33,450 nucleotides of DNA from Verrucomicrobiota bacterium. GTDB taxonomy: Bacteria; Verrucomicrobiota; Verrucomicrobiia; Chthoniobacterales; UBA10450. The stretch is from positions 1 through 33,450 of the forward strand of contig QHNJ01000144.1 in the NCBI GenBank assembly GCA_003218395.1, written 5' to 3'. The position numbers were made by a program, and so were the translations under genes. The notes under the pieces were generated by a model. That model made no database searches. It worked only from the letters and a program-made list of their open reading frames with translations, and was not told the origin of the DNA. Below, piece after piece: positions 18,135-26,940 of this stretch (its first letter is position 1; every line of letters starts with the position of its first letter).

Positions 18135-20939
18135 TTAACTCGCGAGAGCCGCTTGTGCCGCTGCCAGACGCGCAATGGGAATCCGGAACGGACTGCAGCT
18201 TACGTAATCCAGGCCCAGCCAGTGACAGAATTTAACGCTCGTGGGTTCCCCCCCGTGTTCGCCACAAATTCCGAGTTTAATATTTGGTCGAGTTTTTCGG
18301 CCCAGGTCGCGGGTGATTTCCATCAATCGCCCAACTCCCTTCTGGTCAATCGTCGCGAATGGATTCGTATCAACAATATCAAGCTCCGCGTAAGCCGGCA
18401 AAAAACTGCCGGAATCGTCCCGGCTCATTCCCAATGTCGTCTGTGTAAGATCATTGGTCCCAAAACTGAAGAACTCAGCGTCGCGCGCGATCGGGTCGGC
18501 CACGAGCGCGGCACGCGGGATTTCGATCATTGTCCCGACGAGATAATTAAACTTCGTCTGCTTTTCCCTAGCCACTTCGTCGGCGACGCGGCGAACGATG
18601 TCGATCTGAAGCTTTAGCTCACGCGGAAATCCTACCAAGGGAATCATGATCTCAGGATGGACCTTGATCCCTTTGCGCTGCACCTCCGCGGCGGCTTCAA
18701 AAATTGCGCGTGCCTGCATTTCGGAAATTTCGGGATAAACGATGCCGAGCCGGCAACCACGATGACCGAGCATCGGATTGAATTCGTGCAGCTCGTGCAC
18801 GCGCCGGGCGATTTGATCAGCGGGCACGCCAAGTTTGTTTGCCAGTTCGCTTTGTTGTGCGTGATCGCTCGGTAAAAATTCATGCAGCGGCGGATCGAGA
18901 AATCGGATCGTCGCAGGCAAACCTTTTAACGCCATAAAGATTCCGACGAAATCGTCGCGTTGATAGGGAAGCAGTTTGGCCAATGCGCGCGCCCGCTCGT
19001 CTTTCGTGCCAGCAAGAATCATCTCACGCATGGCGTCGATCCGGTCGCCTTCGAAAAACATGTGTTCCGTGCGGCAAAGCCCGATCCCCTCTGCGCCGAA
19101 AGCGACCGCGTTTGCCACCTGTTCGGGTGTATCGGCATTTGTACGCACGCCAAGGGTGCGAAATTCATCCGTCCACTTCATCAGTTTCGCGTACTCTTGA
19201 TACGTAACGCTCTTCTTCGGATCGAGCGATTGATCGACGAGCACCTGGACAATCTCCGATGGCGCAGTCGCAACTTCGCCAGCAAAAACTTCGCCCGCGG
19301 TTCCGTCGATCGAGATATAATCCCCTCGATTTAACGTCGTGCCATTCGCGCTCAGTGTGCGGTTTCGGTAATCGATTTGAATCCCGGTCGCGCCGCACAC
19401 GCACACTTTTCCCATTTGCCGCGCAACCAGCGCTGCGTGCGACGAGACGCCGCCGCGCGAAGTGAGAATTCCCTCCGCCGCAATCATGCCGCGCAGGTCT
19501 TCCGGCGAAGTTTCAATGCGGGCGAGCACAACTTTCTCCCCTTTTTCCGCGCGCACGACGGCTTCCTCCGCGCTGAAAACGACGTGGCCTGATGCCGCGC
19601 CTGGTCCGGCCGCCAAACCGCTGCCGATTTTTTTCGCTTCCTTTGCTGATTGTCGATCGAAAATCGGCGCCAAAAGGTGAGCGAGCGAATCTGCCGGGAT
19701 GCGTTGGACCGCCTCTTTTTTCGTAATCAATTTCTCGCAGACCATATCGACGGCGATGCGCACGGCAGCATGGCCAGTTCGTTTGCCGTTCCGCGTCTGC
19801 AAAATGTAGAGGCGATTTTCTTCCACGGTGAACTCGAGGTCCTGCATGTCTTTGAAGTGATGTTCAAGGATTGCGCGGACTTTCATCAGATCTTTGTGCG
19901 CGGCCGGCATTTCCGTCGCCAGATCGGAAATAGGATGCGGCGTCCGTACGCCCGCGACGACGTCTTCGCCCTGCGCGTTGATCAAATATTCGCCATAGAA
20001 GACTTTTTCGCCGGTGGCGGGATCGCGCGTGAATGCGACCCCTGTCGCGCTTGTTTTCCCCATGTTGCCGAAGACCATCGTTTGCACGTTGACTGCCGTG
20101 CCCCAGTCGTGCGGGATGCCGTAATTCCGGCGATAAACGATTGCACGATCGTTCATCCACGAGCCGAAAACCGCGCCGATCGCGCCCCAAAGTTGTTCGG
20201 TTGGATCTTGCGGAAACGATTTTCCGGTCCGTTCTTTGATCAACGCTTTGAAGCGGTGCAGCAGCTCCTTCAAATCGGCGACCGTTAGCCGTACGTCTGG
20301 GAAATCATGTTTGCCGTAGCGTTCATCTTTTAAGTGTTCGATCACGCTTTCGAATGGTTCGTGGTCTTCGCCGGCTCGTTTCTGCACGCCCATCACCACG
20401 TCGCCGTACATTTGCAAAAGGCGCCGATAGGAATCCCAAGCGAAGCGCGCATTGTTTGTTTTTTCCGCAACGATCTCCACCACCTCGTCGTTCATCCCGA
20501 GGTTCAGGATCGTGTCCATCATTCCCGGCATGGAATCGCGCGCGCCCGAGCGTACGGAGACAAGCAAAGGCCGGTCTTTGTCGCCGAGCTTCTTCTCGAC
20601 GGACTTTTCAACCTTTGCCAGCGCATCCGCCACCTGCGCTTCCAACTGCCGCGGATAGCTGCGTTTGTGATCGTAGAAATAACTGCAAACTTCGGTAGTG
20701 ATTGTGAATCCCGGTGGCACAGGTAAACCGATGCGCGTCATCTCGTGGAGGTTTGCCCCTTTGCCGCCGAGGAGCGGCTTCATGCCGCCTGACCCGTCGG
20801 CGTGCCCGTCGCCGAAATAATAAACATACCGCCGCGTTTTCTTTTTTTTCCCAGGAGACGTCGTGCGCGCCTTCGGTGTCGATCTTGTCTTTGAGCGCTG
20901 GCTTCGTTTTTGAACGGTGGGTTTTTGTTTTGTGACCAT
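18135..20939 (-). CDS. ppdK: pyruvate, phosphate dikinase with a basic N-terminal tail
   Basis: It interconverts pyruvate + ATP + Pi with phosphoenolpyruvate + AMP + PPi. It has 934 residues from the ATG at 20939; the family usually has about 870-900. The nucleotide-binding domain begins around [10 protein letters not shown] (58-67). The swivelling phosphohistidine is H501 in [12 protein letters not shown]. The C-terminal TIM barrel includes [11 protein letters not shown]. The first ~37 residues are rich in Lys, Arg, Ser and Thr and are not part of the catalytic fold; they account for the extra length. An upstream in-frame start at 21095 would add 52 unlikely residues read through a repeat element. 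Its C-terminus lies 3 bp from ilvA. Confidence 0.95.
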   Translation of the reverse strand: MVTKQKPTVQKRSQRSKTRSTPKARTTSPGKKKKTRRYVYYFGDGHADGSGGMKPLLGGKGANLHEMTRIGLPVPPGFTITTEVCSYFYDHKRSYPRQLEAQVADALAKVEKSVEKKLGDKDRPLLVSVRSGARDSMPGMMDTILNLGMNDEVVEIVAEKTNNARFAWDSYRRLLQMYGDVVMGVQKRAGEDHEPFESVIEHLKDERYGKHDFPDVRLTVADLKELLHRFKALIKERTGKSFPQDPTEQLWGAIGAVFGSWMNDRAIVYRRNYGIPHDWGTAVNVQTMVFGNMGKTSATGVAFTRDPATGEKVFYGEYLINAQGEDVVAGVRTPHPISDLATEMPAAHKDLMKVRAILEHHFKDMQDLEFTVEENRLYILQTRNGKRTGHAAVRIAVDMVCEKLITKKEAVQRIPADSLAHLLAPIFDRQSAKEAKKIGSGLAAGPGAASGHVVFSAEEAVVRAEKGEKVVLARIETSPEDLRGMIAAEGILTSRGGVSSHAALVARQMGKVCVCGATGIQIDYRNRTLSANGTTLNRGDYISIDGTAGEVFAGEVATAPSEIVQVLVDQSLDPKKSVTYQEYAKLMKWTDEFRTLGVRTNADTPEQVANAVAFGAEGIGLCRTEHMFFEGDRIDAMREMILAGTKDERARALAKLLPYQRDDFVGIFMALKGLPATIRFLDPPLHEFLPSDHAQQSELANKLGVPADQIARRVHELHEFNPMLGHRGCRLGIVYPEISEMQARAIFEAAAEVQRKGIKVHPEIMIPLVGFPRELKLQIDIVRRVADEVAREKQTKFNYLVGTMIEIPRAALVADPIARDAEFFSFGTNDLTQTTLGMSRDDSGSFLPAYAELDIVDTNPFATIDQKGVGRLMEITRDLGRKTRPNIKLGICGEHGGEPTSVKFCHWLGLDYVSCSPFRIPIARLAAAQAALAS

Positions 20940-21045
20940 GGTTGAGAAGCGCAGAAACCCGACAGTGGACGAACGCGCCAAAGTAGTTTCACCCGTCTCG
21001 GTGTCAACGCGACGAGCAAATAATAGAAAACGAAGTCGCCTGGTG

Positions 21046-21147
21046 ACAGGCGTGCCGCCTGTGGATTCAAGAGGCTGCAGCCGACACGACTGCATCTAAA
21101 GCAGACCGAAGAAAATCTCCAACAGCGGCTGAGACAGCCGCCTCTAC
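21046..21147. repeat. two hairpins of the GTAG/CTAC repeat family (copy 4, spread out)
   Basis: The first hairpin is ACAGGCG-TGC-CGCCTGT (21046-21062). The second is GCGGCTG-AGA-CAGCCGC (21125-21141), followed by CTAC (21144-21147). Both have three-base loops like the other copies, but about 60 bp separates them here. They occupy the 238-bp gap between ppdK and the PUR-domain gene. Confidence 0.5.
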
Positions 21148-21177
21148 ACTACGGGATTCAAACTGCAGCCCGTCAAT

Positions 21178-21387
21178 TTACAGCGGCGCGCTTCCGTTGT
21201 TGGTCAGAACTTCAGAAATTGCCGCGGTAAATTCATCCACGCCGGTGCTCGGTACGATGATGCTGTTACGGCGGCCGTGAGCTTCCTCAATGATGCGCAA
21301 GAATTTCCCGCGATCGTTCTCGCGGAGCTCCACGTAGAAATACTTGCGCTCAATCTGCAGTTCTCTCGCCTCGATGATGTTATCCAT
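21178..21387 (-). CDS. PUR-domain nucleic-acid-binding protein (DUF3276-like)
   Basis: A 69-residue protein with a single PUR repeat. The pattern ERKYFYVELRENDRGKFLRIIEEAHGRR (split here as ERKYFYVELRENDRGKFLRI then IEEAHGRR) matches the small bacterial PUR-alpha-like family, which binds single-stranded DNA or RNA as a dimer. IIVPSTGVDEF closes the domain. It is of normal length for the family. It is on the same strand as ppdK, ilvA and gcvP, but 238 bp of repeat-bearing DNA lies between, so an operon is doubtful. It is divergent from the MFS gene. Its cellular role is unknown. Confidence 0.85.
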   Translation of the reverse strand: MDNIIEARELQIERKYFYVELRENDRGKFLRIIEEAHGRRNSIIVPSTGVDEFTAAISEVLTNNGSAPL

Positions 21388-21529
21388 TTCTTCCTGGCGC
21401 CGCCGACTCTACCCCAGTCGGTTTGGGGAAGGGAAGAAAAAAAGGCGGCCTTTTGGCACTTTTCTCAGCCGGGCGCCTGTTGCCCTTTCGGACCGAAAGC
21501 GCACCATTACCTTCGCGCTTCTCCCGGGG

Positions 21530-21557
21530 TTGCGACTCTGACCGCTCCATCTACAAT
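21530..21557 (+). promoter_or_regulatory. candidate sigma-70 promoter for the MFS gene
   Basis: A -35-like TTGCGA (21530-21535), a 16-bp spacer and a -10-like TACAAT (21552-21557), 34 bp before the chosen ATG. It is a good match to the general consensus, but verrucomicrobial promoters are poorly characterised. Confidence 0.4.
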
Positions 21558-21590
21558 CTCGGGCGCGTGTTCGAACGAACGCGCTCGAGC

Positions 21591-23003
21591 ATGCCGCATC
21601 CAACCGACCCAGCATCCTATGAATCGCCGAAGGGTCAGCGTCCGGCGGTTCCCTCGCCAATCGAATTGGAGCCTCGAGCGCATGATCCGTACGCGGCTTT
21701 CCGTTTTGGCGGATTCAGCTTGTTCACGGCCGGTAATTTGCTTTCGATCACTGGCCGTTTGATGCTCGCTGTGGCGGTTGAATGGGAGCTTTATGCCCGC
21801 AGTCATTCCGCGACCGCGCTTGGGCTCGTTGGATTGGTCATCGCCGTGCCGGTGGTTACCCTGTCGTTGCCTGCCGGCCATTTGGCGGATCGATTCAGTC
21901 GAAAACGAATTATTCTGATCTCGCAGATTTTCAGCGCACTCGCGTCCATAGCGCTCGCGCTCGTTTCCTGGAGGCATCTCTCCATTCCTCAGTTTGCGGT
22001 ATTGCGCGGCGGCAATCACGCGCTGGCGGCGATCGCTGCTGTCTTCGAGCGTCATCATCCAGCGTTCCATTTTGACGATGCTTCGATCCCGCTGGTTTAC
22101 CTGCTCCTTTTCATCGGAGCAGTGGCGCGCACATTCAGTTGGGCGGCGCGTAGTTCGTTTTTCCCGACGCTTGTTTCCCGCGATGCGTTCGCGAACGCCG
22201 TCACCTGGAACAACAGTATTTTTCAAGTGGGATCAGTCGTTGGCCCGGCCATGAGCGGCCTACTTGTCGCGTATATTGGCTTCCCATTTGTTTATCTGCT
22301 GGATGCCCTCTGCGCATTTTCCTTTTTTCTTCTGGTTGTTCCGATCCATCGCAGCACGCAGGTGCGGGACCAGACCGGTGCAAGCACTTGGAAAAGTCTT
22401 ATCGCGGGAATGCGGTTCGTACTCCGCAAAAAGGTAATTCTGGCAACCATCACACTGGATCTGTTTGCAGTACTGCTCGGTGGGGCAACGGCGCTGATGC
22501 CGATTTTCGCCGACCAAATTCTGCACTGTGGACCTGTCGGACTCGGCTGGCTGCGCGCCTCACCCGCGATCGGCGCTTTCGCGATGGCGCTCGTGGTGGC
22601 GCATCTGCCGCCGATGAAACAGGCCGGCAAAACTTTGCTCTGGTGCGTGACCGCCTTTGGCATCGCGACCATCATCTTTGGTTTATCCAAGGCGTTCTGG
22701 TTCTCGCTCGTCGTATTGTTTCTGATCGGAGCGTTCGATAGTGTCAGCGTGATCATCCGCGGGTCCATTGTGCAACTGGTGACACCAGACGAAATGCGCG
22801 GCCGCGTTTCTGCGGTGAACAACATTTTCATCGGTACATCGAACGAGTTCGGCGCACTCGAATCGGGATTGACCGCCGCGCTGTTTGGTCCGGTCATTTC
22901 GGTTGTCGCCGGAGGCATCGGGACAATTCTGGTCGTGCTTGGCGTGGCATTGCACTGGCCACAGACTTGCCGGATCGGCGCGCTCGATCGGACCTTGTGC
23001 TAA
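21591..23003 (+). CDS. major facilitator superfamily exporter (MFS_3/EntS-like)
   Basis: A 470-residue inner-membrane transporter with about twelve hydrophobic segments. The cytoplasmic loop motif after helix 2 is GHLADRFSRKRII, the MFS motif A. The overall layout resembles the EntS/TetA-like drug or siderophore efflux subgroup. The ATG at 21591 is chosen because the ~56 residues upstream in the same frame look non-coding and a promoter-like sequence sits in between. A ~25-residue loop insert around HALAAIAAVFERHHPAFHFDD is unusual between helices 4 and 5. The stop is 10 bp before the amidase gene, suggesting a two-gene operon. The substrate is unknown. Confidence 0.85.
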   Translation: MPHPTDPASYESPKGQRPAVPSPIELEPRAHDPYAAFRFGGFSLFTAGNLLSITGRLMLAVAVEWELYARSHSATALGLVGLVIAVPVVTLSLPAGHLADRFSRKRIILISQIFSALASIALALVSWRHLSIPQFAVLRGGNHALAAIAAVFERHHPAFHFDDASIPLVYLLLFIGAVARTFSWAARSSFFPTLVSRDAFANAVTWNNSIFQVGSVVGPAMSGLLVAYIGFPFVYLLDALCAFSFFLLVVPIHRSTQVRDQTGASTWKSLIAGMRFVLRKKVILATITLDLFAVLLGGATALMPIFADQILHCGPVGLGWLRASPAIGAFAMALVVAHLPPMKQAGKTLLWCVTAFGIATIIFGLSKAFWFSLVVLFLIGAFDSVSVIIRGSIVQLVTPDEMRGRVSAVNNIFIGTSNEFGALESGLTAALFGPVISVVAGGIGTILVVLGVALHWPQTCRIGALDRTLC

Positions 23004-23013
23004 GATCGACGTC

Positions 23014-23799
23014 GTGAAAATTGCTGCCGCCCAAATTTCCTGCGTTCTGGGTGATCGTGCGGCAAACCTTGGCAAAGTGCGCGAATTTTCTTCGCGAGCA
23101 AAGCAATCCGGCGTTCAGCTGGTCGTTTTCCCCGAGATGATCGATACGGGCTATTCCATGCCAACGATTAAACGACACGCTGCGGCTTGGAAAGAGGGCG
23201 CAGTGCCGGAAGTGCAAGAGATTGCCAAGGAATTGGCGCTCGGAATCGTGTGCGGGATTTCAGATCGCGACGACGAGTCCGTTTACAACGCGCAGGTGTT
23301 CGTCGATGCCAGCGGAAAAGTCGTCGCGAAATATCGCAAGACTCATTTGGTGACGGCTGCTCCGCTGGACGAGCGCACCTGCTTTTCACCGGGCAATGAG
23401 TTCGTCAGTTGCAAGATGGGCAAGTTCAACCTCGGGCTGAGCATTTGTTACGATCTTCGATTTCCGGAGATGTGTCGCGCGCTCGCCGTTCAGCACGGCG
23501 TAAACATGTTCATTACTTCCTCAGCGTGGCCGCTCGTTCGAGTGGAGCATTTGCGAATCCTGGCGCTGGCGCGTGCGATTGAAAACCAGAGCTATCTCAT
23601 TCTCGCCAATCGAGTGGGAACCGACAACGGAGTTACGTTCTGCGGTACCTCCACGATCATTGATCCGTATGGTGTAATTGTTGCGGCTGCGTCGGTCGAT
23701 CGCGAAGAGCTGATTCACTCTGAGATCTCGAACGATGTTATCAATTCCGTCCGAAGCCGCATGCTGGTATTCACTCATCGGCGGGGAGACCTGTATTAA
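23014..23799 (+). CDS. carbon-nitrogen hydrolase (nitrilase superfamily amidase, Nit/omega-amidase-like)
   Basis: A cytoplasmic amidase of 261 residues. The Glu-Lys-Cys catalytic triad is E41 (VVFPEM), K109 (KYRKTHL) and C145 (SICYDLRFPE). The pattern ICYDLRFPE is typical of the Nit1/Nit2-like branch, which clears deaminated glutathione or 2-oxoacid amides. The start is GTG at 23014, right after the MFS stop at 23003; longer readings would overlap that gene with implausible sequence. Which amide it hydrolyses cannot be told. Confidence 0.9.
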   Translation: MKIAAAQISCVLGDRAANLGKVREFSSRAKQSGVQLVVFPEMIDTGYSMPTIKRHAAAWKEGAVPEVQEIAKELALGIVCGISDRDDESVYNAQVFVDASGKVVAKYRKTHLVTAAPLDERTCFSPGNEFVSCKMGKFNLGLSICYDLRFPEMCRALAVQHGVNMFITSSAWPLVRVEHLRILALARAIENQSYLILANRVGTDNGVTFCGTSTIIDPYGVIVAAASVDREELIHSEISNDVINSVRSRMLVFTHRRGDLY

Positions 23800-24035
23800 T
23801 CGTCGCAGATCGACAATTCGATCCCATCCGGCTACACCAAGTTATGCTATTACGAGCGCGAGCCGGTTTGGCGACGGCGACTCGGCGCACTCGCCAGGAC
23901 TTTGCACTAGAATTTGCAGTGCCGACTGTCTTGCTACTATCGAATGATTTTCAAATGACATGGCTACCGCTACAACAGATTCCCGATCAGACAGCCGATT
24001 TGACTTGGAGGAACGATGCTGTTTTAAGGGATGAA

Positions 24036-24449
24036 ATGATGAAAGAAAGTATGCGCTTCTGTCTAGCAACAGCGACTATATTTACGGCGTTGAGTTTGAG
24101 CGCGGGCGGCGCAGCATCGAACGAGGCCGATGCCTCGACACCCCAGCAGGTGTTCGATGGGATGCGCGAAAGTTTCAAGGCCGACAAAGCTAAAGGCGTG
24201 CACGCGCGTTATCAGTGGGAACTTAGCGGCCCGAACGGCGGCGAGTGGTGGATCGACGTGAACGACGGGACCTACAAGATGGGAAAGGGAAAGATCGACA
24301 ATCCAAGTGTCACGTTCATCACCAGCGACAAGGATTGGGTCGCCATGTCGAATGGGAAACTCAAGGGCACATGGGCTTTCATGACTGGCCGGCTAAAAGT
24401 TCGCGGCAGTCAGACGGTAGCGAGAAAACTAGACGAGATATTTCCCTAG
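24036..24449 (+). CDS. exported SCP2 sterol-binding-domain protein
   Basis: A 137-residue protein. The first ~27 residues look like a Sec signal peptide (basic start, hydrophobic CLATATIFTALSLS, small residues before ASNEADA). The mature part is an SCP2-like domain: QQVFDGMRESFKAD, GEWWIDVNDGTY, then WVAMSNGKLKGTWAFMTGRL near the end, the usual lipid-pocket strand and helix. SCP2 proteins bind hydrophobic ligands and are mostly cytoplasmic in bacteria, so an exported one is uncommon. The start is ATG at 24036 or 24039, with AAGGG just upstream. Its stop overlaps the stop of the convergent barrel gene. Confidence 0.8.
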   Translation: MMKESMRFCLATATIFTALSLSAGGAASNEADASTPQQVFDGMRESFKADKAKGVHARYQWELSGPNGGEWWIDVNDGTYKMGKGKIDNPSVTFITSDKDWVAMSNGKLKGTWAFMTGRLKVRGSQTVARKLDEIFP

Positions 24450-25354
24450 AATTTCGCCTCGATCTCGACCTTGACGAAGGGTGCGGGCCTCGTTTTAGCG
24501 CTCGCCTCGGCCCGGAAGAAATCAAAGTCGCGCCTGACAGTAACGCCGCCGCCGAGCGTGATCTCAAACGGCTTGAAGCCGGAGTAACTTGCCTGTAATC
24601 CAGCGCGATCCTCGCTGTATTGAACGACAGCGTTATGGACTTGCAACTTCCTCTCGGGAGTTATGACATCATCGGTGCGGTAACTTTCGTAAAAGAGATT
24701 ACCGTATAGACGGAATTCCCAATCGTCGCTCGGATTATAAACCAAGGCCGGTTTTGGGAAGACGCCTTCTAGGCGGAATTTATCGGTGAACAGCCAAATC
24801 AGGCCACCGCCGGGGGAGACTATGGGGTTCTGGTAAATCGCGAAGCCCACTCCGATCACGGCAAAGATTTTATCTTTCTTCAGCGGAAATGTGACGAACG
24901 CTTTAGTTGGGATGTCGAACGTGTCGCTGGTGATACTGTTCTGGAAATAGGGTCCGGGATCGATTTCCAGGGACATGCCGGCATGATCGTGCACCACGTA
25001 CTCAAGCGCCAATAGAGCGTGCACGGTTTGGAGATGGTCAGGCAACCCGTTGTCTGTGCCGCCAAAGTCGAACCTTTCGTACTCAACGCCTGCCCGGAAA
25101 TACCAATTACCTTTGATGAGGAAGCGATGAGCGTAGCTGAAGTCATTGTAGAGCGACTCGCCGTTTCCGAATTTGCCGTGGTCATCGTAGAAATTGCTGT
25201 TGAACGTGTAGTCCATCTCATAATCGAACAGATCTCGGTGATTTGCTTCCGCTGGCGTGGGCGTGGGTTGGGCCTCGAACGCCGGCGGTCCGGCAATGGC
25301 TGAGGCAGCGGCGCTGAGAAACAGGCTGATAAAGAACACTCGTATGTTTTTCAT
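24446..25354 (-). CDS. outer membrane beta-barrel protein, DUF6268-like
   Basis: A 302-residue secreted protein. The signal peptide is MKNIRVFFISLFLSAAASAIA, with cleavage likely after AIA (residue 21). The mature protein shows alternating aromatic strands such as YRAGVEYERFDFGG-type repeats and FRLYGNLFYESY. It ends in VEIEAKF, with the terminal phenylalanine typical of BAM-inserted barrels. The length and the strand pattern resemble DUF6268 proteins of Verrucomicrobia. The function is unknown. It is convergent with the SCP2 gene: the stops overlap in CTAG (24446-24449). A link between exported lipid-binding protein and barrel is possible but unproven. Confidence 0.75.
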   Translation of the reverse strand: MKNIRVFFISLFLSAAASAIAGPPAFEAQPTPTPAEANHRDLFDYEMDYTFNSNFYDDHGKFGNGESLYNDFSYAHRFLIKGNWYFRAGVEYERFDFGGTDNGLPDHLQTVHALLALEYVVHDHAGMSLEIDPGPYFQNSITSDTFDIPTKAFVTFPLKKDKIFAVIGVGFAIYQNPIVSPGGGLIWLFTDKFRLEGVFPKPALVYNPSDDWEFRLYGNLFYESYRTDDVITPERKLQVHNAVVQYSEDRAGLQASYSGFKPFEITLGGGVTVRRDFDFFRAEASAKTRPAPFVKVEIEAKF

Positions 25355-25379
25355 GGTTAAGGCGATTCGGCTACCGACA

Positions 25380-25415
25380 TATCGGATGAGAGAGCTAATT
25401 CCCGTGTATCGGATG
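25380..25415. promoter_or_regulatory. spaced direct repeat upstream of the barrel gene
   Basis: TATCGGATG occurs at 25380-25388 and again at 25407-25415, 27 bp apart, 26-61 bp upstream of the barrel gene start. The spacing is close to 2.5 helical turns, so it could be an operator. No regulator is known. Confidence 0.3.
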
Positions 25416-25480
25416 CAAGATATTCTGGCAAGGCAATAATTCGAGAAAATCGCGAGGCGCTCGCTGCGTTACCAAAACAG

Positions 25481-25512
25481 ATCCGCCCCCCGGAATGAGC
25501 CAGCGGTCGGAT
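25481..25512. repeat. inverted repeat, degenerate copy (pair with 26941-26972)
   Basis: ATCCGCCCCC, a 12-bp spacer and GCGGTCGGAT. It has the same arms, spacer length and spacer sequence type (CGGRATGARCCW) as the perfect copy at 26941, with two arm mismatches. Confidence 0.6.
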
Positions 25513-25732
25513 GGCGAACGTTAGGTTGCGCCATCGTGACGGCAGTCACTCCAGCTGAAATCGATCCGCGAAGCGCCCGGAGGGCAGCCGGTTCGCAGAA
25601 CCAGCTGGATCGCCCAGCCTCTTCGGGTCGCGTGCTACTCTCGACGTGTTTCCGCTCAAGGGCGGTCCGCCTTGGGGCGGGTTCGACGACATGGAATCCA
25701 TGGCGCAACATAGCGGTTGGTACGTCGGCTGA

Positions 25733-26149
25733 TTAGGCTGAAGGTTCCGCATTCCATATGTCCACCGCGCACCGCCATTCTCCGTCAGCTCCTCGGCGCC
25801 AGACTGTGACCGCGCGTCCCTTGGCTGTTACAGGCACGCCATCTGGACCATTCATGGTGACGACATTATTGCCGAGCAGATACGCAAACTGTCCGTCGGG
25901 CGAAAAGACGGCTTCATGACTCGACCAAGTGATCCGAAATCCGGGAATTTGCAGGCTGCTCTCCACGTATTTGCGCAAGGCGGCTTTGCCAACGATCGCA
26001 GGAAGAGCCGGTGGCAGAACGACAGCATCGTCTGTCCAAAACGAAAGGATACGTTCGAGATCGCGGCCTTCCGAAGCAGCGAGCGCCCATTCGGCGTCAC
26101 GCTGTAGTAGTCGCGCTCTTTCCGCGTTGATGTCAAGTCTACCGCTCAC
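25733..26149 (-). CDS. SnoaL-like/DUF4440 protein (NTF2 fold)
   Basis: A 138-residue cytoplasmic protein with the NTF2-like alpha+beta cone: helix DAEWALAASEGRDLERILSF, then WTDDAVVLPP, then the strands FAYLLGNNVV and GRAVTVWRRGADGEWRCAVD. This matches DUF4440/SnoaL-like ketosteroid-isomerase-type proteins. They bind small ligands or act as enzymes, and the ligand cannot be deduced. No signal peptide is seen. A perfect 10-bp palindrome lies 26 bp upstream of the start. It stands alone on the minus strand between repeat-bearing gaps. Confidence 0.8.
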   Translation of the reverse strand: MSGRLDINAERARLLQRDAEWALAASEGRDLERILSFWTDDAVVLPPALPAIVGKAALRKYVESSLQIPGFRITWSSHEAVFSPDGQFAYLLGNNVVTMNGPDGVPVTAKGRAVTVWRRGADGEWRCAVDIWNAEPSA

Positions 26150-26174
26150 AATTTAGTGCACATAAGAACGTATC

Positions 26175-26184
26175 TTAGGCCTAA
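26175..26184. promoter_or_regulatory. palindrome TTAGGCCTAA upstream of the DUF4440-like gene
   Basis: A perfect 10-bp palindrome 26 bp upstream of the start at 26149. It could be an operator; chance cannot be excluded. A related GCCTAA...TTAGGC inverted repeat lies at 26822. Confidence 0.25.
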
Positions 26185-26283
26185 CGAGACACAAGATCAG
26201 CCACCGCTGGCGAGAGCGAGCTTTGCTGCAGGTTAAATGGAAGTCACGTTGAGCGAGAACTCAAAGGAGCCAGCAGTGCCTGG

Positions 26284-26766
26284 TCACGCCACATTCGCGA
26301 TGATGGCGCCGACATAGAAGCAGGTAGCTAAAAACATACCCCGAAATGGTAAACGAACCCAATACAGCCGACTGAGGATGACAAGCAGCAGAAGATACGA
26401 CAAGCCGACGCCGAGCAAGAATGGCGACTTGAACAGCAGTCTTGTTGGCTCAAGCGCAAGATAGGTGTAAACGACGCTGAACAGCATCGCGCCAATGCTG
26501 TGACTTGCGTGAAAGCTCGGAATCCGATGGGTTCGGCATTCTTTATGTCGCCATACAGAATGCTTACCTTCACTCCTGCCGGCAAAGCCGGACTGTCTGA
26601 CCATTGCAACTCCGAGCTGCACGATAACCGGCTTGTGCTCCTTGGTCTCTGGATCGGCCGCAATGGATGGTCCGGGGAGGGCGGCCAGGAAGATGGCAAA
26701 CGTAAATGTGAGCAGTGGTGCGGCGCTCACGATGCCTTTTCTGCTTTCGCGTCTGGTTGTGTTCAT
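26284..26766 (-). CDS. hypothetical membrane protein
   Basis: 160 residues, not recognised. The N-terminus looks like a signal peptide or anchor (basic NTTRRESRKG, then LLTFTFAIFLAALPGPSIAA). Three further hydrophobic segments follow in the C-terminal half, around GAMLFSVVYTYLAL, FLLGVGLSYLLLLVILS and GMFLATCFYVGAII. The middle is Arg/His-rich (HSVWRHKECRTHRIP), and SFHASHSIGA precedes the first of these segments. It ends TGA at 26284. The membrane pattern makes it likely to be real. A frameshift inside a longer family protein is possible, because the polar middle looks unlike the ends. Confidence 0.55.
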   Translation of the reverse strand: MNTTRRESRKGIVSAAPLLTFTFAIFLAALPGPSIAADPETKEHKPVIVQLGVAMVRQSGFAGRSEGKHSVWRHKECRTHRIPSFHASHSIGAMLFSVVYTYLALEPTRLLFKSPFLLGVGLSYLLLLVILSRLYWVRLPFRGMFLATCFYVGAIIANVA

Positions 26767-26821
26767 GTGTTCTGTTTTGTGGTTTTTGGTTATTTGCTAC
26801 TCTTTGGACTCTCCCTGAGTC

Positions 26822-26839
26822 GCCTAACAGTGTTTAGGC
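26822..26839. promoter_or_regulatory. inverted repeat GCCTAA-N6-TTAGGC
   Basis: Perfect 6-bp arms (26822-26827 and 26834-26839), 56 bp upstream of the membrane protein gene start. It is a possible operator or a small hairpin. Confidence 0.25.
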
Positions 26840-26940
26840 CGAATTTCTCGGTTTATCTGGATTATGGACTCAAAAAAATGCGGCCTTGAATAGGAACAAT
26901 CATGGCTGAGCGAGCCTTGATACACAAGAATACAAACCAA

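Larger units (their letters stand above)
25355..25732. other. 378-bp non-coding stretch
   Basis: No convincing gene. Short open frames exist but are Arg/Pro/Ser-rich with no recognisable fold. It holds a spaced direct repeat (25380-25415), one copy of an inverted repeat shared with 26941 (25481-25512), and a hairpin GATGGCG...CGCCATC just after it (~25510-25535). Confidence 0.6.

Noticed and set aside
24446-25354. Long plus-strand frames opposite the barrel gene and other genes (for example opposite gcvP and ppdK)
   Set aside because: They are antisense shadows with Arg/Ser-rich composition, and the opposite strand encodes clear families.
25500-26240. attC-like integron sites (GTTAGGT at about 25520; GCCTAAC at 26179 with GTTAAAT at about 26230)
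   Set aside because: The core heptamers match by pattern only. The outer boxes are not complementary enough, the inner arms do not pair, and no integrase is present.
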